Positions 10,359-19,010 of a stretch of DNA of 64,000 nt are shown here, one piece after another. Both the position numbers and the translations under genes were made by a program. Origin of the DNA: DATKDF01 sp963752045. GTDB taxonomy: Bacteria > Acidobacteriota > Vicinamibacteria > Vicinamibacterales > SCN-69-37. Location of the stretch: positions 234,956 through 298,955 of the forward strand of contig CAVVWN010000010.1 of assembly GCA_963752045.1 (NCBI GenBank). Reading direction: 5' to 3'. Within the stretch, counting starts at the first letter, position 1, and each line of letters opens with the position of its first letter. The notes under the pieces were generated by a model. It saw only the letters and a program-made list of their open reading frames with translations, was not told the origin of the DNA and ran no database searches.

Positions 10359-12911
10359 GTGGCAGTACCTGCAATCCGGTCCGAGGGCGCCGGCGCGGAT
10401 GGGGCCAGCGCGGTCGGTCCGCGCTTTGCACGGGCAGAGTCCGTGGCGTTCGGGCCTGCCATTGCCGGGGGTGCGGTGGCCGGTGCGGCCGTCGGGTGCC
10501 TCACGGACGTGGCGGCGACCGACGCCCTCGGGGCGTCGGTCGCCGCCTTCTCGCTCGCGCTGCTCGTTGGCCCGGGCCCGCGGCGCATGCTCCGCCGCGC
10601 GCTCTTCGTGGCGGGCATTGCCGGGGCGGCCGGCGCCCACGGCGCGGTCGCGCGCGACCGCGCCGTGGACCCGCCGCTTCTGCGCGTGCTGTCGGCCGCC
10701 CCCAGGGCTGATGCCCGGGGGGCGGCCGACCCGGTGCTCGTCGCGGGCGTCCTCGCCGCCGATGCGCACGAGGCCGACGGCAGCGTCGGCCTCGTCGTCG
10801 ACGTCGAGGCGATCGCAGACCGGGCCAGCCAGTATCCGGTGGCTGGCCGCGTGCAACTCTACGTGGCGGGTACGCTCGCCGGTCCGGCCTCGCGCGAGTG
10901 GACGTCAGGCCGGAAAGTCCGCGTGCGGGCCGCGCTCCGGCGGCCGCGGGTTTCGCAGAATCCCGGCGGTCCGTCGGTTCGCTGGCAGGCGCTGAGGCGG
11001 CCGCACGTGCTCACCGGCTCGGTCAAGAGCGCCGCGCTCGTCGAGGTCGAGCGCGGCGCGATCTGGCACGAGGCGGCTGCCGCCCTGCGACGCCGCGTGC
11101 GCGAGGTGGCCGCCCGGTACATCGCGCCGCACGACGCGCAGGCTGCCGCCGTTGTCACGGCCATTCTCATCGGTGACCGCGCCGGCCTCGCGCCGGGCGT
11201 CGAGCGCCGCCTGCAGGTCGCTGGCACCTATCACGTCATCGCGATCTCGGGCGGCAACGTCGCGCTCCTGACGGCGCTCGCCTTCGTGCTGCTGCGCGCG
11301 CTGTTTCAGTCACGCCGCCTCGTGGCCGCGCTCACGCTCGTCACGGTCGTGGCCTACGGGTGGATCGTGGGCGGCGACCCGTCGGTGCTGCGCGCCGTCA
11401 CGGCCGCGTGCCTCGTGCTCGTCGTGCACGCCGCCGGACTGGTGCCGAGCCCGGTTCACCTCGTCGCCACGGTGGCCCTGTTCCTCGTGGCGGTGCATCC
11501 GCTGCTCGTCATCGACGTCGGTGCGTGGCTCTCGTTCGGCGCCACGCTCGGCATCGTCGTCGGCGCCGGTCGTTTGGTCCGTTGGAGCGGCGCCGGCACG
11601 CGGGTCGCAGCCAGGCCGTGGCTCACGCGGTTCGTGGTCGTGCCGGGTGCCACGCTGCTTGCGGCCACGATCTGTGCGGAGCTGTCGCTCCTGCCGGTGC
11701 AGGCCAATGTCTTCTCGCGGGTGGGCATCGCCGGGCTGGCGCTCAACTTCATCGCGATTCCGGCGATGGCGTGCGTGCAGATCGCGGGGCTCGCTGCCGT
11801 GGCCGGCGCACCGGTGTCCGAAGCCATCGCGACCGGCGCCGGGTGGGCCGCGTACTTCTCCGCGACGGTGCTGCTGGAGTCGGCACGTCTCGTGGACCAC
11901 CTGCCGTGGCTCTCGCTGAGCGTTCCCGACACGCCGCTCGCCTGGACCGGCACGTACTACGCGTGTCTCGTGGCGGCGGTCGTGCCGGGGCTGGCACGAT
12001 CACGGCGACGGGTGGCCGCGGCAGGGGTGGCGGTCTCTGCGCTCGCGATTGTCACGGCACCCACGCTCGAACGGGCCGCGCCGCCCGGCGGCACGCTCCG
12101 CGTGACGCTCGTCGACGTCGGACAGGGCGATGCGGTTCTCGTCCAGTTTCCCGACCGGCACGCGCTGCTCGTCGACGCGGGCGGGTCGGCCGGATCGTTC
12201 GATGTGGGACGCCGGGTCGTGACGCCGGCGGTTCGCGCGCTCGGCGTGCGGCGGCTCGACTGGCTGCTCATTACCCATCCCGACCTCGACCATGCCGGCG
12301 GCGGCGTGTCGGTCGTCGAAGACCTCTTGCCGCGCGAAGTGTGGGAGGGGATCGCCGTTCCGACGAGCGCTCCGCGGGCCTCGCTCCGCGAAGCCGCCGA
12401 GCGCGCCGCGGCGGTGTGGCGCACGGTTCGCGCCGGCCATCGGGTCGAGGCCGGCGGCGCGACGCTCGAGGTGCTGCACCCGCCCGAGCCGGACTGGGAG
12501 CGCCGGGACGTGCGCAACGACGACTCGGTGGTGTTGCGGCTCCGCTACGGCGATGCCGAGTTTCTGCTCACCGGCGATGCCGGCGTGGAGTTCGAATCGT
12601 CATGGCGCCTTTCGGAGGGCTTCGGGCCGTTCCGCGTGCTCAAGGCCGGCCATCACGGCAGCCGGTCGTCGAGCGCCGAGGGGTTCGTCGAGGCCTACCG
12701 GCCCGATCTGGCGCTCGTGAGCGCCGGGCAGGGCAATTTCTTCGGGCACCCGCACCCTGACGTGGTCGACCGTTTCGGCCGCGCCCATGCTGCCGTCTTC
12801 CGCACCGATCTCGACGGGGCGATCATCGTCGAGACCGACGGGGTTTCGGTGCGCGTGCGCGCGATGTCCGGGCGCGCGTACGCGCTTCATCGCCTGCCGG
12901 AGCCTTTTTGA
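10359..12911 (+). CDS. comEC: ComEC/Rec2 DNA-uptake channel
   Basis: 850 residues from GTG 10359. Order of parts: DUF4131-like N-terminal region with hydrophobic helices, the multi-helix Competence domain (about 260-540, with HVIAISGGNVALLTAL, the family signature), and a C-terminal metallo-beta-lactamase domain (about 570-830) with LITHPDLDHAGG and the later LKAGHHGSRSSS. It transports single-stranded DNA across the inner membrane during natural transformation. The exact start is uncertain because the first 30 residues are Gly/Ala-rich. Its last 89 bases overlap the end of mazG on the other strand. Confidence 0.92.
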   Translation: MAVPAIRSEGAGADGASAVGPRFARAESVAFGPAIAGGAVAGAAVGCLTDVAATDALGASVAAFSLALLVGPGPRRMLRRALFVAGIAGAAGAHGAVARDRAVDPPLLRVLSAAPRADARGAADPVLVAGVLAADAHEADGSVGLVVDVEAIADRASQYPVAGRVQLYVAGTLAGPASREWTSGRKVRVRAALRRPRVSQNPGGPSVRWQALRRPHVLTGSVKSAALVEVERGAIWHEAAAALRRRVREVAARYIAPHDAQAAAVVTAILIGDRAGLAPGVERRLQVAGTYHVIAISGGNVALLTALAFVLLRALFQSRRLVAALTLVTVVAYGWIVGGDPSVLRAVTAACLVLVVHAAGLVPSPVHLVATVALFLVAVHPLLVIDVGAWLSFGATLGIVVGAGRLVRWSGAGTRVAARPWLTRFVVVPGATLLAATICAELSLLPVQANVFSRVGIAGLALNFIAIPAMACVQIAGLAAVAGAPVSEAIATGAGWAAYFSATVLLESARLVDHLPWLSLSVPDTPLAWTGTYYACLVAAVVPGLARSRRRVAAAGVAVSALAIVTAPTLERAAPPGGTLRVTLVDVGQGDAVLVQFPDRHALLVDAGGSAGSFDVGRRVVTPAVRALGVRRLDWLLITHPDLDHAGGGVSVVEDLLPREVWEGIAVPTSAPRASLREAAERAAAVWRTVRAGHRVEAGGATLEVLHPPEPDWERRDVRNDDSVVLRLRYGDAEFLLTGDAGVEFESSWRLSEGFGPFRVLKAGHHGSRSSSAEGFVEAYRPDLALVSAGQGNFFGHPHPDVVDRFGRAHAAVFRTDLDGAIIVETDGVSVRVRAMSGRAYALHRLPEPF

Positions 12912-13764
12912 CGTCGTGCCAGGCCCGCTCCATCGCGTCGAGCGACGCCTCGTGCACCGACAGGCCTTCGCGGGCAAGCGCGTCCTCGACGGCCTCGAAA
13001 CGCCGCGCGAACTTGTCGTTGGCCTGACGCAGGGCCGACTCGGGCTCGAGACCCAGCTTTCGGGCGAGATTGGCCACCGAGAAGAGCAGGTCTCCAAGTT
13101 CTTCGGCGGCGCGCGTGTGGCTCTCGCCGAGCGCGTCCCGCAGCTCGCGCACTTCCTCGTCGATCTTGTCCACGACGTCCCGGGCGTTCGGCCAGTCGAA
13201 CCCGACGGCGGCGACCCGGGTGCCGATCTCGTAGGCGCCGAGCAGCGCCGGCAGTGACCGCGGCACGCCGGCGAGCACCCGCTCGGCGTGGCCCGCCGCG
13301 CGTTGCTCGCCCGCCTTGATCTGCTCCCATTGTTCGACGACGGCACCGGGCGTGCGCACTGTGCCGGCGCGGCGTTTGCGCCGTCCGAGCGGCCGCCCCG
13401 ACGACGTGAAGACATGCGGATGCCGTCTGATGAGCTTCGCGCTGATGGCCTCGATGGCCGTCGCAATGTCGAAGCGGCCCGCCTCGGCCGCGATCTGGGC
13501 GTGAAACACGCACTGGAACAGCACGTCGCCGAGCTCGCCCGGCAGGGCGTCGAGGTCCCCGCGGTCGAGGGCATCGAGCGCTTCGTAGGTCTCCTCGAGC
13601 AGGAACGGGCGCAGCGACTGATGAGTCTGCTTGCGGTCCCACGGGCACCCGTCTGGCGAACGGAGCGCGGCCATGATGCCGACGAGCCGCGCAAACGCCG
13701 TGCCCGCCTTTCGAACCCGCGGCCGCCCCCGCCGGCGGCCCGACCCGCGCTTCGCACTACTCAT
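12823..13764 (-). CDS. mazG: Nucleoside triphosphate pyrophosphohydrolase MazG
   Basis: 313 residues from ATG 13764. Upstream in-frame ATGs lie in the low-complexity repeat and the neighbouring gene and were discarded. Two MazG domains are visible: the first with CPWDRKQTHQSLRPFLLEE and ELGDVLFQCVFHA, the second with VGFDWPNARDVVDKIDEE and EELGDLLFSVANLARK, giving the EExxE/ExxD metal-binding pattern twice. It hydrolyses NTPs to NMP and PPi. The N-terminus (about 1-25) and C-terminus are Arg-rich extensions. The C-terminal 29 codons overlap comEC antiparallel. Confidence 0.92.
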   Translation of the reverse strand: MSSAKRGSGRRRGRPRVRKAGTAFARLVGIMAALRSPDGCPWDRKQTHQSLRPFLLEETYEALDALDRGDLDALPGELGDVLFQCVFHAQIAAEAGRFDIATAIEAISAKLIRRHPHVFTSSGRPLGRRKRRAGTVRTPGAVVEQWEQIKAGEQRAAGHAERVLAGVPRSLPALLGAYEIGTRVAAVGFDWPNARDVVDKIDEEVRELRDALGESHTRAAEELGDLLFSVANLARKLGLEPESALRQANDKFARRFEAVEDALAREGLSVHEASLDAMERAWHDVKKAPAGDEARTRARTSRARAPKPRRSRR

Positions 13765-13770
13765 AGCTCC

Positions 13771-13837
13771 CGCACCCCGTCGCACCCGACGCACCCCGTC
13801 GCACCCGACGCACCCCGACGCACCCTGACGCACCCTT
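13771..13837. repeat. Degenerate tandem repeat of a 9-10 base CGCACCC unit
   Basis: Seven head-to-tail copies of CGCACCC(C)(G/T)(A/T) lie directly in front of mazG. The same unit, read as GGGTGCGTC on the other strand, forms short arrays at 29981-30008 and 31846-31883. All three are between or at the edges of genes. Confidence 0.85.
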
Positions 13838-13877
13838 CCCCCGTGCCTGCCGTTCCGCATGCTAGCATTCCGGGTTT

Positions 13878-14648
13878 GTGCGAGTCGTGTTTCTGGGAAC
13901 AGGCACGTCACATGGCGTGCCGATGATCGGGTGTGATTGTGCGGTGTGCCGGTCCGACGATCCGCGCGACGCGCGCACGCGCCCGTCCATCTACCTCGAG
14001 ACGGACGACGGCCTGCGCGTGCTCGTGGACACGACGCCCGATCTGCGGTTCCAGGCGCTCCGTCACGACATTCGCCGCATCGACGCGATTCTCTTCACCC
14101 ACGCGCATGCCGACCACATCATGGGGCTCGACGAGGTGCGGCGCTTCAACGTGCTCACGCGGCAGGCGATGCCGATCTTCGGCGACGCCCGCACGCTCCA
14201 GGCCATCCGGCGCACGTTTGCCTACGTCTTCGATTCGCGCGCGCCGAAGGGCGGGGGTGTGCCGCATCTGCAGCTCTGGACGATCGGCGGTCCGTTCGTC
14301 ATCGGCCGGCAGGAGGTCGTGCCGGTGCCCATCCGGCACGGCACGTGGCACATCCTCGGGTTTCGCCTCGGCCGGTTCGCCTACCTGACCGACTGCAACG
14401 GGATTCCGGCTTCGTCGCGCGCGCTTCTCGACGGCCTCGACTGGCTCGTGCTCGACGCGCTGCGTCACCGGCCGCACCCGACGCACTTCACGCTCTCGCA
14501 GGCCGTCCAGACCGCGCGCGAGATTGGCGCTCGCCAGACGTTCTTCACCCACATCGCGCACGAGCTCGGCCATGCCGAGACGTCGGCGGCCCTGCCCGAC
14601 GGCATGGCGCTCGCCTACGACGGGCTCTCGATCGAGGTGGGCGCGTGA
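13878..14648 (+). CDS. Metallo-beta-lactamase-fold phosphodiesterase-like hydrolase (PhnP-like)
   Basis: 256 residues from a GTG start. It opens with VVFLGTGTSHGVPMIGCDC, followed by CDCAVCRS, the Cys pair that binds an extra zinc in PhnP-like enzymes. The core metal site is FTHAHADHIMGLDE (HxHxDH), with further His in HGTWHILGF, YLTDCNGIP and FTHIAHELGH. The family contains cyclic phosphodiesterases and tRNase Z relatives. There is no phosphonate operon here, so the physiological substrate is unknown. ribF starts within its stop codon (GTGA overlap), indicating translational coupling. Confidence 0.85.
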   Translation: MRVVFLGTGTSHGVPMIGCDCAVCRSDDPRDARTRPSIYLETDDGLRVLVDTTPDLRFQALRHDIRRIDAILFTHAHADHIMGLDEVRRFNVLTRQAMPIFGDARTLQAIRRTFAYVFDSRAPKGGGVPHLQLWTIGGPFVIGRQEVVPVPIRHGTWHILGFRLGRFAYLTDCNGIPASSRALLDGLDWLVLDALRHRPHPTHFTLSQAVQTAREIGARQTFFTHIAHELGHAETSAALPDGMALAYDGLSIEVGA

Positions 14649-15588
14649 GGCCCGCGGTCGCCATCGCCAGGTTCCCGGTGACGCCCGGCCGAAATGGCCG
14701 GCGCCCGTCGTGGCGCTCGGCAACTTCGACGGCATGCACCGAGGCCACCTCAAGCTCGTCGAGCAGGTGCGCCGGCGGGCCGGCGAGCGCGGCGGCACGC
14801 CGGCGGCGATGATCTTCGACCCGCACCCCCCGAAGGTGCTGCGCCCGGAGAAGGCGCCGCCGCTCCTCATGACGTTCGATCAGAAGGTGGAGGCCTTCTC
14901 GCGCGCCGGGCTCAAGGGCGTGGCCGTCGTGGAGTTCACGCACGAGCTTTCGCGATGGGAGCCCGAGGTCTTCGTCGAGACCGTGCTCATCGACTGGCTG
15001 CGCGTGGCCGAAGTGTGGGTGGGCGCCAATTTTCTCTTCGGCCGGGACCGGTCGGGCACGTTCACGTTGCTCAAGGCCATCGGCGACGATCGCGGGTTCC
15101 GGGTCGAGAAGATCGATCCGGTGCTCTACAAGGACTTCGTCGTTTCGAGCACGCGCATCCGGCACCTCGTCACCGAAGGCCGGGTCGACGAAGCGGGCGC
15201 CCTGCTCGGCCACCACTACTTCGTGGACGGCACCGTCGTGCGGGGCGCCGGCCGGGGCGCGGCGCTCGGGTGTCCCACCGCCAACCTCGAGACGGACAAC
15301 GAACTGCTGCCGGCCTACGGCATCTACGCCACGCTGGCCATCGTCGACGGGGTGACCTGGCCGGCCGTGACGAGCCTGGGCATCCGGCCCACGATCGGCG
15401 ACAACCGTCTCACGCTCGAGACCCATCTGCTCGAAGGCGGCGGGGATCTCTACGGCCGGCGCATGCGCGTCGCGTTCGTCAAGTGGCTGCGCGAGGAGCG
15501 CCGGTACGACGGCCTCGAGCCGCTGCGCGCCCAGATTGCCCTCGACTGCGCCGAGGCGCGACGCCTGCACGAGCGGCTCGCCATCTGA
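14645..15588 (+). CDS. ribF: Bifunctional riboflavin kinase/FAD synthetase, one frame break near the N-terminus
   Basis: The FMN-adenylyltransferase domain (VVALGNFDGMHRGHLKLVEQ, later DKAPP-like PEKAPPLLMTFDQK and VGANFLFGRDRSGT) and the riboflavin kinase domain (GAGRGAALGCPTANL, PAVTSLGIRPTIG) are intact. The natural start is GTG 14645, four bases inside the preceding gene (RPAVAIARFP), but this is in another frame. A one-base loss near 14681-14685, in a run of G, would join the two. With the base restored the protein is 314 residues, normal for RibF. It makes FMN and FAD from riboflavin. Confidence 0.92.
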
Positions 15589-15649
15589 CCCCCGTGGCCA
15601 CCGGCGCAGGGCTGGCATCGGGCCCGGCCGACCCTGATAAGATTGCCCG

Positions 15650-15931
15650 GTGCTTCCGTTCACGATGACCGTCACATCGCCCGAACCCTTCCGGTCCATG
15701 GCCGTCGAGGTTGCCGGCAAGTACGTCGAAATGGCCGGCGGGTCGGCCGCCGACGTGGGCGCGCTGACATCCGCGCTTGCCGGCACCATCGACACGATGG
15801 CGTCCGGGGCGCCCGACGGGGCCACGATTGACCTGGCGTTCCGCCCGAACGGGCAGGACATCGAAGTGACGGTCACCTGCGGCGAGCACGCGGCCGTCGT
15901 GCGCCAGCCGCTTCCCGCCAAGCAGGAGTAA
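15650..15931 (+). CDS. Small protein of unknown function between ribF and cysS
   Basis: 93 residues from GTG 15650, or 88 from ATG 15665. There is no signal peptide or membrane helix. The middle is Ala/Gly/Asp-rich and predicted helical (SAADVGALTSALAGTI); the C-terminal half looks like two beta strands (TIDLAFRPNG, DIEVTVTCG). This spacing faintly resembles the end of histidine-kinase-like or anti-sigma ATPase folds, but no ATP-binding motif is present. Codon use matches the neighbours and cysS starts nine bases later, so I consider it a real gene with no assignable function. Confidence 0.6.
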   Translation: MLPFTMTVTSPEPFRSMAVEVAGKYVEMAGGSAADVGALTSALAGTIDTMASGAPDGATIDLAFRPNGQDIEVTVTCGEHAAVVRQPLPAKQE

Positions 15932-15939
15932 GGGGCGCG

Positions 15940-17352
<1,413 letters not shown>

Positions 17353-17404
17353 TCCGCGCGCCCCCGCGTCGCGGGCCTGTACCCCCGAGGTATAGAATGC
17401 GGGG

Positions 17405-18769
17405 ATGGGCCAGCCTCGCATGCCCGCACCGTCCAGCGCTCCACACATCACGACGCCGCTTCCGGGCCCGAAGGCCGCGGCCATCGTCGCGCGCGACCGC
17501 AAGTGCGTGTCGACCTCCTACACGCGCGACTACCCGTTCGTCATGGCGAAAGGGCAGGGCGCCCTCGTCGAAGACGTCGACGGGAACGTGTTCATCGATT
17601 GCGCGGCCGGCATCGCCGTCACCAGCACGGGCCATTCCCATCCCGACGTGGTGGCCGCCATCGTCGGGCAGGCGCAGAAGTTCCTGCACATGTCGGGCAC
17701 GGACTTCTATTACGAACCGCAGGTACAACTGGCCGAAGCGCTGGCCAGGATTGCGCCCATAGCGGGGGCCAGGGGCGAGACGCGCTGCTTCTTCGGCAAT
17801 TCCGGCGCCGAGGCGGTCGAAGCGGCGATCAAGCTGGCGCGATACGCCTCGAAGCGCTTCAACGTGATTGCCTTCCTCGGCTCGTTCCACGGGCGCACGC
17901 TCGGCGCGCTTGCGGCCACGTCCAGCAAGGCGATCCAGCGGCGCGGATTCGGCCCGATGGCGCCAGGCGTCTATCACGCGCCGTTTGCCACCTGCTACCG
18001 GTGTCCGGTGGGTCTCGAGCCCAGGGGGTGCCAGGCCGAGTGCCTCAACTTCGTCGAAGACCAGATCATGGTGCACCTGGTCTCGCCCGACGAAGTGGCG
18101 GCCGTGATCGTGGAGCCGATTCAGGGCGAGGGCGGGTATCTCGTGCCGGCGCCGCAGTTCCACGAGCGGCTGCGCGCGCTCACGAAGAAGCACGGCATCC
18201 TGCTCATCGCCGACGAGGTGCAGACCGGCATGGGCCGTACGGGGAAGATGTTCGCGAGCGAGCACTTCGGCCTCGAGCCCGACATCATGTCGCTCGCCAA
18301 GGGCATCGCTTCCGGCATGCCGCTCGGCGTGTGCATCGCGCGGGCGGACGTCATGGCGTGGCCGCCCGGCGCGCATGCGTCGACGTTTGGCGGCAATCCG
18401 GTGAGCATCGCGGCAGCGCTCGCCACGCTCGATCTGCTGCAGAAGGGCATCACGGAGAACGCCGCGACGGTTGGCGAGCACATGCTCGCCCGCCTGCGCG
18501 CGCTCATGGACAAGCACGCGCTCATCGGCGACGTGCGCGGCAAGGGGCTCATGATTGGCGTGGAGCTCGTGCGCGACCGCACGACCAAGGAGCGCGCGGT
18601 TGCCGAGCGTAATCGCCTGGTGCAGGAGATGTTCACGCGCGGCGTCCTCATCCTCGGAGCCGGCCAGAACGCCATCCGCTTCGCGCCGCCGCTCGTGCTG
18701 ACCCGCGATCAGGCCGACACGGTGGTGGATCTGTTCGACGAAGCGCTCTCGGCCGTCCGCACGGCCTAA
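17405..18769 (+). CDS. Class III PLP aminotransferase (4-aminobutyrate / broad-specificity type)
   Basis: 454 residues. The PLP lysine is Lys299 in MSLAKGIASGMPLG. Other fold-type I class III marks are FFGNSGAEAVEAAIKLAR, GSFHGRTLGALAAT, LIADEVQTGMGRTG and ASTFGGNPVS. A cysteine-rich insert, CYRCPVGLEPRGCQAEC, near residue 200 is typical of the archaeal-like GABA aminotransferase / amino-acid racemase branch. The reaction is most likely transfer of an omega-amino group to 2-oxoglutarate, but racemase activity cannot be excluded. It stands alone, with cysS 52 bases upstream and a palindromic element directly after its stop. Confidence 0.85.
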   Translation: MGQPRMPAPSSAPHITTPLPGPKAAAIVARDRKCVSTSYTRDYPFVMAKGQGALVEDVDGNVFIDCAAGIAVTSTGHSHPDVVAAIVGQAQKFLHMSGTDFYYEPQVQLAEALARIAPIAGARGETRCFFGNSGAEAVEAAIKLARYASKRFNVIAFLGSFHGRTLGALAATSSKAIQRRGFGPMAPGVYHAPFATCYRCPVGLEPRGCQAECLNFVEDQIMVHLVSPDEVAAVIVEPIQGEGGYLVPAPQFHERLRALTKKHGILLIADEVQTGMGRTGKMFASEHFGLEPDIMSLAKGIASGMPLGVCIARADVMAWPPGAHASTFGGNPVSIAAALATLDLLQKGITENAATVGEHMLARLRALMDKHALIGDVRGKGLMIGVELVRDRTTKERAVAERNRLVQEMFTRGVLILGAGQNAIRFAPPLVLTRDQADTVVDLFDEALSAVRTA

Positions 18770-18779
18770 GGGCCCGTCA

Positions 18780-18916
18780 GGGAATAAGTGATGCATTCTG
18801 GCCGCCGATGCATCCCGGCCTGCGGCGTTGCTCGTCGGTCAAATACCTTGGGTATTCTCCCTCCTCGCGCCTTGCAGGCCGGGCGCCTCGACGGCCAGAA
18901 TGCATCACTTATTCCC
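18780..18916. repeat. 137-bp palindromic element (MITE- or REP-like)
   Basis: The outer 24 bases at 18780-18803 are the exact reverse complement of 18893-18916. Inner parts also pair imperfectly (CCCGGCCTGC with GCAGGCCGGG; AATACC with GGTATT at the centre), so nearly the whole element can fold into one long hairpin. No protein is encoded. It fills the gap between the aminotransferase and the M16 protease genes. Confidence 0.85.
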
Positions 18917-19010
18917 GCCATCGCTCCGTCGCATCCGACCCGCCGGCCGTAACCCCTGCCGCCACCGTCTGTATAGTTGTCTGCAGAACCCTGCCACTGG
19001 AGAGCCAACG

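Noticed and set aside
18828..19010. N-terminal extension of the M16 protease
   Set aside because: It would be encoded by the palindromic element and would bury the signal peptide that begins at ATG 19011.
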